The notes: generated by a model not told the origin, from the letters alone. DNA of 64,000 nt from Algoriphagus litoralis (GCF_003259255.1 NZ_QGOL01000014.1:1-64000); one strand, 5' to 3'. Positions 26,993-37,378 are shown, numbered from the stretch's first letter. Program-made: numbers and translations.

Positions 26993-28582
26993 TTAATCTT
27001 TTTTCACCGTCGGATATGTCACTCCCAACTGCTCCAAATACGTGTCATACTTCGTCTCGTCGTAGTAGAATTTCTCCAATTGCGGACGGAACTGCTTCAT
27101 GATCCCTTCATTTAGGTAAATCGGAGGGGCATCGTCTTTGGTGATCATCGGCTTGTATTGCTCTTCTTTCGTTTGCACGTTTTTGAAGTAATCCCAAGCT
27201 TGATCGACGAGTTCAGGTTGCAGCAAAAAGTCCAGGATGGTCATCGCCTCAGCTTTTGCGCCAGCAGTTACACCCTTGTGCGCAATTGGAGTTGCCATCG
27301 CTATCGCATTGCTCCAGTGGTGACCTGGCAAACCCGGAATATTTGACGGAAATCTCAAGGTCACAGTCGGCACTACCCAAGACACATCGCCGATATCATC
27401 TGAACCTCCGGAAACAGGAACTGTCACAGGCAAACCCAGGGTATCCAATTTAGTCGGCATACCTTCTTCTTTCGAGCCCAGTTCCTTCTGAACCGCTTTT
27501 GCCAAAGTCTGATCATTTTCATCCCAAGCTGGCAAACCTACTTTGAGAATATTCTGATACATCTTTTCTGCAATCACCTTATTAAAGTGTCTCGGCCATG
27601 CCGTACCCAAGACTTTTGAAGTCATCGTCGTCCCGGTCATCAAGGCTGCTCCTTTTGCAATATCATTCGCCTGCGCATACATTTCCATGATGCCGTCGTA
27701 CTTCACATCTCTAAAATAGTACCAAATCGAGGCTTTGGACGGCACCACATTTGGCTGATCTCCTCCATCAGTAATGACTGAGTGGGATCTTTTCAATGGA
27801 TGCAAATGCTCCCGCTTGTAATTCCAACCGATATTCATCAGCTCTACGGCATCTGCTGCACTTTTGCCCCGCCATGGAGCACCGGCTGAGTGGGCAGCAT
27901 CTCCTGAGAAGGTGTATTCCACCGAAATCAAACCTGTACCACTAGCCTGTCCCCAACTCACTCCAAGGTTATTGGCCACGTGGGTAAAAATACAGATATC
28001 GACACCGTCAAACTTTCCATCTCTGGTAAACCAAGCCTTAGCAGCAACCAATTCCTCGGCGATCCCCGGCCAAAGAACCAATGTTCCACCGATATTTTCC
28101 CGCTCCATGATCTGCTTCACCGCTAACGCGGCCGTGATATTCAGTGGAATTCCTGCATTGTGACCTTCTCCGTGTCCCGGCGCACCTTCCACCATAGGTT
28201 TGTGATAGGCTACTCCAGGATATTGGGAGGCTTTGGGAATATTGTCCACGTCCGAACCCAAGGCGATGACTGGGCCATCCCCATTTTTCCAGGTAGCAAA
28301 CCAAGCCGTCGGAATTCCGGATACACCTCGCTCGATGGTAAAGCCATTTTGCTCCAAGATTCCAGTCAAGTATTTAGAAGATTCGATTTCCTGAAAACCC
28401 AGCTCCGCAAAGCTGAAAATCTTGTCCACCATCACTTGGCTTTGCTTGTGATTGGCTTGGACGATTTGGCCAACTTCCGCTTTTAGCGCCTCGATTTGTT
28501 TGGGAGTGTATTTCTTTTGTGCCAAAGCTGAAAAGCCCAAGCTTCCGGCTAAAGCTAAACTTACTAGTAATTTCTTTTGCAT
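26993..28582 (-). CDS. Secreted M20-family amidohydrolase/peptidase
   Basis: The 529-residue protein has a signal peptide ending near residue 21 (SALAQ). An M20D-type fold resembling aminobenzoyl-glutamate hydrolase subunit B (AbgB) follows. Metal-site motifs visible are GSDVDNIP, GHGEGHNAG and PGIAEELVAAKAWF, and the dimerisation domain has GDAAHSAGAPWRGKSAADAVELM. It probably hydrolyses an amide or N-acyl amino acid in the periplasm; the substrate is not known. The export signal is common for these enzymes in Bacteroidota but differs from cytoplasmic AbgB. A monocistronic gene is likely. Confidence 0.9.
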   Translation of the reverse strand: MQKKLLVSLALAGSLGFSALAQKKYTPKQIEALKAEVGQIVQANHKQSQVMVDKIFSFAELGFQEIESSKYLTGILEQNGFTIERGVSGIPTAWFATWKNGDGPVIALGSDVDNIPKASQYPGVAYHKPMVEGAPGHGEGHNAGIPLNITAALAVKQIMERENIGGTLVLWPGIAEELVAAKAWFTRDGKFDGVDICIFTHVANNLGVSWGQASGTGLISVEYTFSGDAAHSAGAPWRGKSAADAVELMNIGWNYKREHLHPLKRSHSVITDGGDQPNVVPSKASIWYYFRDVKYDGIMEMYAQANDIAKGAALMTGTTMTSKVLGTAWPRHFNKVIAEKMYQNILKVGLPAWDENDQTLAKAVQKELGSKEEGMPTKLDTLGLPVTVPVSGGSDDIGDVSWVVPTVTLRFPSNIPGLPGHHWSNAIAMATPIAHKGVTAGAKAEAMTILDFLLQPELVDQAWDYFKNVQTKEEQYKPMITKDDAPPIYLNEGIMKQFRPQLEKFYYDETKYDTYLEQLGVTYPTVKKD

Positions 28583-28709
28583 AAGGTTGATTGGTTAGGT
28601 TTCGGAAAATACAAAAAAGAGCCAAGTCCCTGAAACAAAATTGATCAGTGGACAAAATCCCCTTTTGGGAGGAATTGGAAATTTGACTACCAAAGCCGCC
28701 TGATTTTTC

Positions 28710-28717
28710 TATTTTTG
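28710..28717 (+). promoter_or_regulatory. -7 box, probable leuS promoter
   Basis: TATTTTTG, an exact TAnnTTTG, with TTTG at 28682-28685 at a longer than usual spacing (24 nt). The leader to leuS would be about 175 bases, long for this genome. I see no T-box-like structure, and nothing else recognisable in the 28583-28898 gap. Confidence 0.45.
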
Positions 28718-28898
28718 CAGGCGTTTGTTGAAAAAACTTTAAAATTGGCAATTCATCCTTCTCCCTGTTTCTTTGAAGATATGGGTTGGAATTCGGGAAA
28801 GTCACGAGGCTTGAAACCAAATTCACGTTTGGTTCTGCTCTTATCTCCATTTATCCAGCAAACAAAAGATTTAACTCAATAGAATAAAAAATCAAATC

Positions 28899-31673
28899 AT
28901 GGCGGAGTACAACTTCAGGGAAATCGAGCAAAAGTGGCAAGGCTTCTGGAAAGAAAATGAAACATTCAAAGCCGAGGTAGATCCCAATCGGCCTAAGTTC
29001 TATTCCCTTGACATGTTCCCTTATCCTTCTGGTGCAGGACTCCATGTCGGTCACCCGCTTGGTTACATCGCTTCCGATATCGTCTCTCGGTTCAAGATGC
29101 TCAAGGGCTTCAATGTCTTGCATCCAATGGGTTATGATTCTTTTGGCTTGCCTGCTGAACAGTATGCTATCCAAACCGGGCAGCATCCCGCCATCACCAC
29201 TGAGCAAAATATCACTCGCTACACGGAGCAATTGAAGAATATCGGTTTCGCTTTCGATTGGGATCGTGAAGTCCGTACCTCGGATCCGTCCTACTACAAG
29301 TGGACCCAGTGGATCTTTATGCAGCTGTTCAATAGCTACTATGACTTGGATGCTGATAAGGCGTTGTCCATCGATTCCTTGATCTCTCGATTTGAAAAAG
29401 AAGGAAATGCAACCGTAAAAGCTGTCTGCGATGACGATATCCCAACTTTTAGCGCAGTGCAATGGAATGCATTTTCAGAAAAAGAAAAGCAGGAAATGCT
29501 CCTGAAATACCGCTTGACCTTTCTAGCAGAAACCACAGTAAACTGGTGTGCGGCTCTAGGAACCGTACTATCAAATGACGAGGTGAAGGACGGATTCTCT
29601 GAGCGAGGTGGTCATCCTGTGGAGCGAAAGAAAATGATGCAGTGGTCCATGCGGATCACGGCGTATGCGGATCGCTTGCTTCAGGGTTTGGAAAAAGTAG
29701 ATTGGTCCGAACCGATCAAAGAAATGCAGCGCAACTGGATCGGGAAATCGATCGGCGCCGAGGTAGTCTTTCAAGTGAAAGATTCCGCCGAGACTATCAA
29801 AGTATTCACCACCCGAGTCGACACCATTTATGGGGTGACCTATTTGGCTTTGGCGCCGGAAAGCGAACTCGCTGCCGCCTTGATCACCGAAGATCAGCGC
29901 GAAACCGCCGAAGCCTATATCCAAGTCGCCAAAAACCGCTCCGAGCGAGAGCGAATGAGTGATGTGAAAACCATCTCAGGAGCCTTCACGGGTTCTTATG
30001 CCATCAATCCATTCAACGGAGAAGAGATCCAAATCTGGGTTGCGGACTATGTCTTGGCTGGTTATGGCACAGGCGCTGTCATGGCTGTACCTGCACATGA
30101 CGAGCGGGATTACAACTTTGCGAAGCACTTTGGTCTGGAAATCCGCCAGGTGATCGAAGGCTCGATGGAAAACGGCTCTTTCCCCGGAAAAGGGGGTTTG
30201 ATCATCAATTCAGGCTTTATCTCCAATCTTTACATGAAAGATGCGATGACGAAAGCGATTGAATTTTTGGAAGAAAAAGGCATCGGAAAAGGCAAAATCC
30301 AGTTCAGAATGCGGGATGCGATCTTCACCCGACAGCGCTATTGGGGCGAACCGTTACCGGTGTATTTCAAAGATGGCTTACCTTACTTGATCGAAGAGAA
30401 AGACTTGCCTTTGGTTTTGCCAGAGGTAGATAAATACCTGCCAACCGAAGACGGCGAACCACCACTTGGTCGGGCAAAAGACTGGACTTACAAAACAGCG
30501 GATGGAGAATATCCTCTCGAAATGTCCACCATGCCGGGTTGGGCGGGATCAAGCTGGTACTTTTTCCGCTATATGGATCCGAAAAACGACAGCATTTTTG
30601 CTGACAAAGCCAAAACAGACTATTGGGGTGCGGTGGACTTGTATATCGGAGGTTCCGAACACGCAACTGGTCACTTGTTGTATTCCCGATTCTGGACCAA
30701 GTTTTTGTATGATTTGGGCGTGGTGAGCATCGACGAACCATTTCAAAAAATGATCAATCAAGGGATGATCCAAGGAAGATCCAATTTTGTCTACAGATTA
30801 AAAGGAACAAACACCTTCGTTTCCTATGGATTAAAGGATCAGCACGACACCTCTGAAATGCATGTCGATGTGAATATCGTCCACAACGATCAGTTGAATC
30901 TAGACAAATTCAAAGCTTGGAGACCTGACTTGGCTAATGCGGAATTTATCCTGGAAGACGGCAAATATGTCTGTGGTTCAGAAGTGGAAAAAATGTCCAA
31001 GTCCAAGTACAATGTGGTCAATCCTGACGATATCATCGAGCGCTACGGCGCCGATACGCTGCGATTGTACGAGATGTTCCTGGGTCCTTTGGAGCAATTC
31101 AAACCTTGGAATACCAATGGAATTGACGGCGTATTCAAGTTCCTGAAAAAACTCTGGAACCTCTATCATCCCGGATCAGGAGACTTCTCGGTTTCCGATG
31201 CTCCTGCGAGCAAAGAAGAAATGAAAGCCCTGCACAAAGCGATCAAAAAGCTAGAGGAAGACATGGCCAATTTCTCATTCAATACTTCTGTTTCCAGCTT
31301 TATGATCTGCGTGAATGAGCTGACGGCCTTGAAGTGCAACAAGCGGGAAGTATTGGAACCTTTGGCAGTTTTGGTTTCGCCCTATGCCCCGCATATCGCT
31401 GAGGAACTTTGGGCGCTTTTGGGTCACAGCACTTCGATCACAACCGCGGCTTTCCCAGAATTCAAGGAAGAATACTTGGTCGAGAGCAACTTCGAATATC
31501 CGGTGATGATCAATGGTAAGATGCGGGCAAAGCTAAATCTCTCCCTTTCGCTTGCAGTTCCGGAAATCGAAAAAGCCGCATTGGAAGATGCCCAAGTCCA
31601 AAAATGGCTAGAAGGCAAGGCTCCAAAAAAGGTGATTATCGTACCGGGTAAAATTGTGAATTTGGTGGTGTAA
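28899..31673 (+). CDS. leuS: Leucyl-tRNA synthetase
   Basis: The 924-residue class I aminoacyl-tRNA synthetase has the HIGH-type motif GLHVGHPLG near residue 50 and KMSKS in [10 protein letters not shown] near residue 700. A CP1 editing domain lies between them ([33 protein letters not shown]). The C-terminal anticodon-binding domain has APHIAEELW. Length is typical of Bacteroidota LeuRS. A strong terminator follows. Two long antisense reading frames (28374-28850, 28851-29462) are chance. Confidence 0.97.
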   Translation: MAEYNFREIEQKWQGFWKENETFKAEVDPNRPKFYSLDMFPYPSGAGLHVGHPLGYIASDIVSRFKMLKGFNVLHPMGYDSFGLPAEQYAIQTGQHPAITTEQNITRYTEQLKNIGFAFDWDREVRTSDPSYYKWTQWIFMQLFNSYYDLDADKALSIDSLISRFEKEGNATVKAVCDDDIPTFSAVQWNAFSEKEKQEMLLKYRLTFLAETTVNWCAALGTVLSNDEVKDGFSERGGHPVERKKMMQWSMRITAYADRLLQGLEKVDWSEPIKEMQRNWIGKSIGAEVVFQVKDSAETIKVFTTRVDTIYGVTYLALAPESELAAALITEDQRETAEAYIQVAKNRSERERMSDVKTISGAFTGSYAINPFNGEEIQIWVADYVLAGYGTGAVMAVPAHDERDYNFAKHFGLEIRQVIEGSMENGSFPGKGGLIINSGFISNLYMKDAMTKAIEFLEEKGIGKGKIQFRMRDAIFTRQRYWGEPLPVYFKDGLPYLIEEKDLPLVLPEVDKYLPTEDGEPPLGRAKDWTYKTADGEYPLEMSTMPGWAGSSWYFFRYMDPKNDSIFADKAKTDYWGAVDLYIGGSEHATGHLLYSRFWTKFLYDLGVVSIDEPFQKMINQGMIQGRSNFVYRLKGTNTFVSYGLKDQHDTSEMHVDVNIVHNDQLNLDKFKAWRPDLANAEFILEDGKYVCGSEVEKMSKSKYNVVNPDDIIERYGADTLRLYEMFLGPLEQFKPWNTNGIDGVFKFLKKLWNLYHPGSGDFSVSDAPASKEEMKALHKAIKKLEEDMANFSFNTSVSSFMICVNELTALKCNKREVLEPLAVLVSPYAPHIAEELWALLGHSTSITTAAFPEFKEEYLVESNFEYPVMINGKMRAKLNLSLSLAVPEIEKAALEDAQVQKWLEGKAPKKVIIVPGKIVNLVV

Positions 31674-31694
31674 GCATCAAAAAGCAGAAATTTC

Positions 31695-31726
31695 AAATGG
31701 GCCAAGAGTTATTTTTTGGCCCATTT
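31695..31726 (+). terminator. Terminator of leuS
   Basis: An 11-bp perfect stem AAATGGGCCAA/TTGGCCCATTT is followed by TTTT; it lies 21 bases past the leuS stop. Confidence 0.88.
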
Positions 31727-31805
31727 TTTTGGAGTCACCAGTATTTGAAATCACTTTCAAACCCTTGATGATTTTACAATTGGAATTATTTAACAATTGA
31801 TCAAA

Positions 31806-32999
31806 TCAATTCAAAAACCCAAACAGCCACAGCGGTATTTTCTTGGGATTGCCGTATTCGATGTCATCGGCAGCGATAAAGCTGTTTTTTACTCCCTGAA
31901 TCTGTTCGGAAGTTTTATTTTTCCCACCTACTTCAAAGGTGTACTTTTCATTGATCCTAAAATCACCATCCTTTACGTACTCCACGCTATGTCCATGGGA
32001 AAGCTGATTGATTAAAAATGTTTCTCTCAAGTTACCGAGATCAGCATTTTTAGGAGTAAAGGCAAACTGAAAGTTGCTGTTTTCAAGGTAGATTTTTTCC
32101 GGCTTTTGCATTTGGGTGATTCCTTTGATGTCCTTGTAGAGGTTTTTTGTCAAATGGGCCTCTTGCAGGAAAAAGAGGTAGCTTACCAAAGTATTCCTAT
32201 TGATCCCAATACGCTCGCTGAGCTTAGTCACATTCGGAATAAAGGGAACCGACTCCGATATGATTTGCAGCAAATGCTTCAACTTAGGGATGTAGGAAAT
32301 GTCCACACCTCGCAGCAGTGGCAACTCGATCTCCAAAGTCATGTTCACTACTTCCTCCAACCGCTGATGATATAAATCCGGCACTTCCTGAAAGAAGGGG
32401 AAGTAGCCATGGTTCAGATAAGCACCAAAATAGGCAAGTGGTTTTACCTTTTGCAAGACATCCCTTGCAATGGAAACATGGTTTTCAATCAGCTCATCCA
32501 AGCTGTGCATTGGAAATTCATTTCCTGTCCTGATGGCTAGAAACTCCCTGAAAGACAAACCCTGCATGTGGTATATCACTGCCCTTCGACTGAGGTCAGC
32601 TCGTGCATTCAGGATTTCCAGCATAGAAGAACCGGTAAACACAATTTTCAACTCAGGGAAATCATCGTAGATGTTTTTGATTTCAATGGACCAATTGGGG
32701 TATTTGTGTACCTCGTCCAAGAACAAGTATTTTCCTCCTCTTTTGACAAAATTATCCACCATGTCCACCAAGCTATTCTGAGCAAACCAAATATTGTCCA
32801 AACTCACGTATAACGTTTTATGGTCTAAAGGCAGGTTTTTCTTGATATATTGAAGCAACAGGGTGGTTTTCCCTACTCCCCTTGGCCCTTTAATACCGAT
32901 CAATCGTGCCTCCCAGCGGATTTTATCGATTATACTTCGGACAAAGTCCAATGAAGTGGCATCAATCTTCTTTAAAAATTTTTCATCTATGGACTCCAT
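31806..32999 (-). CDS. AAA_14/DUF4143-type ATPase
   Basis: From the ATG at 32999 the product is 397 residues; reading frames further upstream run through the promoter. Walker A is GPRGVGKTTLLLQ (about 37-50) and Walker B is YLFLDEVHKYPNW, followed by the sensor-1 segment KIVFTGSS. The C-terminal half (GINRNTLVSYLFFL wHTH-like segment, then a C-terminal DUF4143-like region ending FEVGGKNKTSEQIQG) matches the common orphan ATPase family COG1373. Function of the family is poorly known. It stands alone between leuS and the DUF58 cluster. Its promoter carries several TGCTTA inverted repeats, so control by a repressor, perhaps itself, is likely. Confidence 0.88.
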   Translation of the reverse strand: MESIDEKFLKKIDATSLDFVRSIIDKIRWEARLIGIKGPRGVGKTTLLLQYIKKNLPLDHKTLYVSLDNIWFAQNSLVDMVDNFVKRGGKYLFLDEVHKYPNWSIEIKNIYDDFPELKIVFTGSSMLEILNARADLSRRAVIYHMQGLSFREFLAIRTGNEFPMHSLDELIENHVSIARDVLQKVKPLAYFGAYLNHGYFPFFQEVPDLYHQRLEEVVNMTLEIELPLLRGVDISYIPKLKHLLQIISESVPFIPNVTKLSERIGINRNTLVSYLFFLQEAHLTKNLYKDIKGITQMQKPEKIYLENSNFQFAFTPKNADLGNLRETFLINQLSHGHSVEYVKDGDFRINEKYTFEVGGKNKTSEQIQGVKNSFIAADDIEYGNPKKIPLWLFGFLN

Positions 33000-33004
33000 A
33001 ATAA

Positions 33005-33022
33005 TGCTTATTATATTAAGCA
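33005..33022. promoter_or_regulatory. Operator-like inverted repeat O1 of the AAA ATPase gene
   Basis: TGCTTA-N6-TAAGCA sits between the -7 box (33021-33028) and the ATG at 32999, covering the expected transcription start. Confidence 0.6.
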
Positions 33023-33028
33023 AAAATA
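33021..33028 (-). promoter_or_regulatory. -7 box of the AAA ATPase promoter
   Basis: TATTTTTG on the minus strand, an exact TAnnTTTG, 21 bases before the ATG. Flanked on both sides by TGCTTA repeats. Confidence 0.55.
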
Positions 33029-33036
33029 AGAAATGA

Positions 33037-33088
33037 TGCTTAATCAAAAAAGCTATAAAAAAAATAAATTGCTTAATAAAACAAGCAA
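33037..33088. promoter_or_regulatory. Operator-like half-site and inverted repeat O2
   Basis: A half-site TGCTTAAT (33037-33044, inside GAT-GCTTA-ATC) is followed by TTGCTT-N8-AAGCAA (33069-33088). They share the core of O1 and occupy the -20 to -70 region of the ATPase promoter. Confidence 0.55.
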
Positions 33089-33108
33089 ATACTAAAATTT
33101 CATTTTTC

Positions 33109-34443
33109 CTAAAACAACCCCTTCGCTTTGATTTCCATGTACTTATTGATCGTCTGAATACTGAGTTGCTGCGGAGGACAGAGGATCGTCTGAATCCCAT
33201 GTCGATTTAGTTCTTTGGCGATCAGACGCTTGTCATAGACAAACTTGGAAGCGATCGTTTTTTCGACAATTTCAGAAAGGGTAGTTGCGGACTCCTCGGC
33301 AAAATCCTCCAATAGGTAGTTTTCAAAAATAACCACCAGCACAAGATGATGCTTGGACAGCGCTTTGAGAAATGGCAATTGCCTGCGCATCGCACCTGCA
33401 TGTTCAAAGTTGGTGTAGATCATCAAGAGACTTTTCTGGCCCAGTCTTTTTCGCGCCCAACTGTACAATTCACCAAAGTCAGACTCCGGAAATCCCGTCT
33501 TAATGTTATACAGCAATTCCATCACCGTCTGGAGCTGAGTCGGACGGTGATTGGCTTCACAAGTGGAGCCGATGTGATCTGAGAAAGTTGCAAGTCCTGC
33601 TTTATCCCCATTTTTCAGCGCGATATTCGTAAAGGCAAGGCTGCTATTGATCGAGTAATCCAACAGACTCAAGCCGTCAAAGGGCATCTTCATCACCCTG
33701 CCCAAATCGATGATCGAATAGACCGGCTGGGACTTTTCCTCCTGGAAGTGATTGGTCATCAGCTTGCCTGACTTCGCGGCAGCTTTCCAATTGAGATTCC
33801 TGAGATCATCGCCTGCCACATAGGGCTTGATCTGCTCAAACTCCCGGCTTTGACCAAACTTACGGAGCTTTTTCAGTCCATGCTCCCGCTTTATTGAATG
33901 AAATGCAAAAAACTCATAGCGTCGCATCTGCAAAAAAGACGGATACACCTTCACCACTGCGTTTTTATTGAAACTGTATCGCTTGGCAGCCAGTCCCAAA
34001 GGTCCATAGGTATATAAATGAAGGCTTCCAAAATGGTATTCACCCCGCTGCTTGGGGGTAAGGGAATAGGAACTCAACTGGATCTCACCCGATCTTAATG
34101 TGGTAAAATATCCGAAATCCCGCTTTTGAAACTGCTCAGGGATTTCATCCAGGACAAACAACTTTACGGCAAAGCGATACGTGTTTTCGATGGAAATCTC
34201 CACCTCATTTTCATCGCTGTTGGAAAACTTCTCCGGCAGCCTTCTGCCTCCGACAATGCCTTCCTTTTTTCCAAAAATCAACAAAAAATCAACGACAAAA
34301 AGGACCACCAACATGGCCACAAGAAAGAGGGCAATGGGATATAAAACCCAAAACCAGTAGGAAAGGAAAAAGACCAAGGCAATGACCGCAAGTGCAGCAT
34401 AACTTCTTTTCCCGAGATACAGCTGTCTAATTACCTTGAACAA
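33109..34443 (-). CDS. DUF58 domain protein (MoxR-associated)
   Basis: The 444-residue protein has two N-terminal membrane helices (about 18-55). A soluble part contains the DUF58 signature IKPYVAGDDLRNLNWKAAAKSGKLMTNHF split over about 205-235, then a vWA-like fold (SIIDLGRVM ... LLMIYTNFEH). It is the last gene of a MoxR-linked cluster, 1 base downstream of the MoxR gene. In such clusters DUF58 proteins work with a MoxR ATPase on envelope or stress processes; the exact role here is unknown. Confidence 0.92.
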   Translation of the reverse strand: MFKVIRQLYLGKRSYAALAVIALVFFLSYWFWVLYPIALFLVAMLVVLFVVDFLLIFGKKEGIVGGRRLPEKFSNSDENEVEISIENTYRFAVKLFVLDEIPEQFQKRDFGYFTTLRSGEIQLSSYSLTPKQRGEYHFGSLHLYTYGPLGLAAKRYSFNKNAVVKVYPSFLQMRRYEFFAFHSIKREHGLKKLRKFGQSREFEQIKPYVAGDDLRNLNWKAAAKSGKLMTNHFQEEKSQPVYSIIDLGRVMKMPFDGLSLLDYSINSSLAFTNIALKNGDKAGLATFSDHIGSTCEANHRPTQLQTVMELLYNIKTGFPESDFGELYSWARKRLGQKSLLMIYTNFEHAGAMRRQLPFLKALSKHHLVLVVIFENYLLEDFAEESATTLSEIVEKTIASKFVYDKRLIAKELNRHGIQTILCPPQQLSIQTINKYMEIKAKGLF

Positions 34444-34444
34444 A

Positions 34445-35461
34445 TCAGCGTGGAATTTCGATGGATTGAATGATTCCTTCCAAGATCAAATCTGCGGAAA
34501 CGCCTTCCATTTCCTTTTCGGGGTTGAGGATTATTCGGTGACGCATCGCCGGAATGGCTGCTCTTTTGATGTCATCCGGAAGGACAAAATCCCGTCCATC
34601 CATCGCTGCCATTGCTTGGGAAGCCCGGAAAATCGCCAAAGAAGCCCTTGGTGATGCCCCGGCATAAATGCTGGCATGACTTCGGGTTTTTACTACGATG
34701 GTTGCAATGTATTGAAGCAACTTTTCCTCTACCCTGATCTCCGAGGTCCAATTCTGAAATTGGATCACTTCTTCACCTGAAAGCACTGGAGTGACTTTTG
34801 GCTCGGATTCTGTCTCTGAACCGCGATTTTGAAGGATCAGGATCTCCTCTTCCAGATTGGGTAAGCCTAGGTGAATTTTGAAAAGAAAACGGTCCATCTG
34901 CGCTTCAGGTAAGCGATAAGTCCCTTCTGAATCGATCGGATTTTGCGTAGCAAGCACCATAAATGGAGCTTCCATCGGATAGGTCACGCCATCCATGGTC
35001 ACCTGTCGTTCTTCCATCACTTCAAACATGGCCGATTGCGTTTTGGCCGGAGCCCTGTTAATCTCATCAATCAGGATGACATTGGAGAAAATGGGGCCTT
35101 TTTTGAATTCAAATTCCCCAGATTTAAAGACCGAAGTACCCAAGACGTCGGCTGGCATCAAATCAGGTGTAAATTGAATCCTGCTGAAACCGGTATGGAT
35201 AGACTTGGCAAACAACTTACTGGTTAAAGTTTTGGCGATACCCGGGACTCCTTCCAGCAAAATATGTCCTTTGCTGAGCAATCCCACGAGCATGAGCTCG
35301 ATCATTTCGTCCTGACCAACGATTGTTTTCTTGATTTCCTGACGGACTTTGGCGATTCCTTCGGCAATTTTTTCCACCGGTAGTCGGCTGCCGAATGGGG
35401 CTCCGCTATCCTGCGGGCTGGAGATCTCTTCCATGGATTTGTTTTGATTTAAAGTCTTCAA
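34445..35461 (-). CDS. MoxR-family AAA+ ATPase
   Basis: The 338-residue ATPase has Walker A GVPGIAKT and Walker B VILIDEINRAP, sensor 1 TQNPID and the C-terminal lid ASPRASLAIFRASQAMAAMDGR. MoxR ATPases act as chaperones for assembly or activation of partner complexes, typically with DUF58/vWA proteins encoded next door. ATG codons at 35461 and 35434 both overlap the end of the upstream DUF4350 gene (stop at 35406), so translation is coupled. Confidence 0.95.
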   Translation of the reverse strand: MKTLNQNKSMEEISSPQDSGAPFGSRLPVEKIAEGIAKVRQEIKKTIVGQDEMIELMLVGLLSKGHILLEGVPGIAKTLTSKLFAKSIHTGFSRIQFTPDLMPADVLGTSVFKSGEFEFKKGPIFSNVILIDEINRAPAKTQSAMFEVMEERQVTMDGVTYPMEAPFMVLATQNPIDSEGTYRLPEAQMDRFLFKIHLGLPNLEEEILILQNRGSETESEPKVTPVLSGEEVIQFQNWTSEIRVEEKLLQYIATIVVKTRSHASIYAGASPRASLAIFRASQAMAAMDGRDFVLPDDIKRAAIPAMRHRIILNPEKEMEGVSADLILEGIIQSIEIPR

Positions 35462-36632
35462 TTAGTTGATGAATCTGAAGAATATCTTCAGCATTCAGTT
35501 GTGGTTTTGCTTCATAAAGCCGGAGTTTTTTGACCAGATTCTCTGAAAGATCCAGTGCTACGCCGCTTTTATTGGAAAGGGAAATTGCAATTTCTTCTTT
35601 GCTTTCTTCGATCTGAAAATTGAATTTGGTCCTGCAATAGTCCCAGAAAAGCTTGATCTGGAGTTGTCCAAGTTCGGTCATATCCTTTCGGCCGAGATAG
35701 ATCGAGGAAATAGTCTTAGCAAATTCCAGCGATTGATTTTTTGGCGGCGTGATGATCTTGATGGCTTTTTGCCTTCGCTTGCCCTCAAATACCACCCAAA
35801 GCACCAACAACACCAAGCAGGTAAAATAGGCAGCTTTCAGATAGGGATTGTTCAATACCAAATATAGTGGAGAGGTGTTGATGACTTTCCCAGCTTTGAT
35901 GTACTGATCCAAAAGTATCGGCCGGTCCAAATCCCAAGTACCCAAAACCTGCTCGGTGTAGAATTTAGAAGTGGAATCCAGCAGGAAATAATTCGTAAAT
36001 GCTTCCGGAAAAGCATGCAAGGTGACCATTCCATTCCCAGCCTTCAGCTGAATGAAATTGGGTTTGGCGCCAATGGAATCCGGGTCAGACGTATCGGAGA
36101 TTTTCCCCAAAACCTGTACCTCCACCGAATCTGCCCATTCGTAAAATTCCCCGTAGTGAAATTTGTCATAGGTGACAGGATCTGCCAAAATCATGGGCTT
36201 CTCCAGACTCAGCGCAAACCGACGCTCAATCTCAAAATTCTCAGGATGAACATCTTCGATGATTCCCAGACTATCCAGAAAATTAGTTGGGATCGTAGAT
36301 GCCGAAATAAATAAATGACCTCCTCCCCGCACCCAATTCAAAAGTACTTCCGTTTCTTCGGGATCTGTTTCAAAGATGGAATTGACAAAAACATAGGTGG
36401 CCTCTTGCGGTGCCTCTTCGATCGCTTCATATGGAGGTGAGTTTACCTCACGGAAGTCGGCATCTACTTTTTTGACCTGGTCGTAAAACACTTTTGCTCC
36501 AAGAGGTCGAGAATCATCCTGCACATAGCTTGGGCTCCAATCTACGGGAGGCGGACTGGAAAAAATCAAGAGCAACACGACCAAAATCAGGAAAGTGAGT
36601 GATCCTAGGAGTATTTTCTGTCCTCGACTCAT
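35406..36632 (-). CDS. DUF4350 domain membrane protein
   Basis: The 408-residue protein has an N-terminal membrane helix (about 7-25) and an extracytoplasmic DUF4350 region (about 35-240; SRPLGAKVFYDQVKKV, LLNWVRGGGHLFISAST). A second helix (about 268-285, FTCLVLLVLWVVFEG) precedes a cytoplasmic helical tail. It resembles the GATase-like fold seen in other DUF4350 proteins. It overlaps the DUF4129 gene by 4 bases and the MoxR gene by 29-56 bases. Confidence 0.87.
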   Translation of the reverse strand: MSRGQKILLGSLTFLILVVLLLIFSSPPPVDWSPSYVQDDSRPLGAKVFYDQVKKVDADFREVNSPPYEAIEEAPQEATYVFVNSIFETDPEETEVLLNWVRGGGHLFISASTIPTNFLDSLGIIEDVHPENFEIERRFALSLEKPMILADPVTYDKFHYGEFYEWADSVEVQVLGKISDTSDPDSIGAKPNFIQLKAGNGMVTLHAFPEAFTNYFLLDSTSKFYTEQVLGTWDLDRPILLDQYIKAGKVINTSPLYLVLNNPYLKAAYFTCLVLLVLWVVFEGKRRQKAIKIITPPKNQSLEFAKTISSIYLGRKDMTELGQLQIKLFWDYCRTKFNFQIEESKEEIAISLSNKSGVALDLSENLVKKLRLYEAKPQLNAEDILQIHQLIEDFKSKQIHGRDLQPAG

Positions 36633-37378
36633 GGCAGCTGATCTAACTGGTTAAAAGCTCCCTCCAAATCACCATAGGCCTTTTGATCCAGATCAAAATG
36701 CCCATACCAGACGAAATTATAGATGCGGGTGACTTCAGTAAACGGACCAAAAAACGGCGTTTCGCGTAGCTCCCGCTGGTAATCGTAATTGGTTTTGGAA
36801 GATTTCCAAACGATCAACTTACGCTGAATAAGCTGCTGTAGCACTAACAGGTAGCGATACCGGAGTGCGAGACGGAAATCCTGATTTTTCAAGGCCTCTT
36901 CTGCCAGGGATTTTAGGTTGTCACTTCTTAGCAAAACCTCATCCGTACTCAGATTGGAAAAACCGATCTTGCGATCCGCACTCCCTCCTCCACTGTACTT
37001 CATCCCCAACCAAACTAACAAGCCCATCAAAACGAAAATCAACAAGTAAGGCGCAAGCTGGAAGAAAACTTCCCAGAAGCCAGAGACCTCCACTCCTTCC
37101 CAGAATTTGCTCCAAAAGCGGTTCCAGACATTTCCGATTCGCTCTTTGATTTGCTCAAACCAGTTTTTTTCACGAAGGAGCTCTTCATAGGAATATTCTG
37201 GTTGAGAAAGGTATTCGTCTGCATAGCCATCTTCAAATGACCAAGCTTTGTGGTAAACAAACTCCAGCGAATCTTGAGATGCACTCACACTGTCTTGTGC
37301 TATGGGCATTTCCTGTTTGGCTGGACTTTGCCAAGAAATGAAAAGAAATATTACGGCAATGAGAGCGGTCTTAGCCAA
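36629..37378 (-). CDS. DUF4129 domain membrane protein
   Basis: The 249-residue protein has a signal peptide-like N-terminus (SPAKQ near 21), one membrane helix at about 111-130 (LLIFVLMGLLVWLGM), and a C-terminal DUF4129 domain (about 160-245; LALRYRYLLVLQQLIQRK, YDYQREL, RIYNFVWYG). It overlaps both neighbours (8 and 4 bases). It is a conserved member of MoxR-DUF58 clusters; function is unknown. Confidence 0.85.
   Translation of the reverse strand: MAKTALIAVIFLFISWQSPAKQEMPIAQDSVSASQDSLEFVYHKAWSFEDGYADEYLSQPEYSYEELLREKNWFEQIKERIGNVWNRFWSKFWEGVEVSGFWEVFFQLAPYLLIFVLMGLLVWLGMKYSGGGSADRKIGFSNLSTDEVLLRSDNLKSLAEEALKNQDFRLALRYRYLLVLQQLIQRKLIVWKSSKTNYDYQRELRETPFFGPFTEVTRIYNFVWYGHFDLDQKAYGDLEGAFNQLDQLP

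Noticed and set aside
28374..28850. Reading frame of 158 codons overlapping the amidohydrolase start
   Set aside because: Antisense/alternate-frame to the N-terminus of a clear M20 gene, with low-complexity residues and no family features.
28851..29462. Reading frame of 203 codons antisense to leuS
   Set aside because: It lies wholly opposite a conserved aminoacyl-tRNA synthetase; no recognisable protein features.
33000..33200. N-terminal extension of the AAA ATPase
   Set aside because: It would overlap the DUF58 gene end and cover the promoter and operator repeats.
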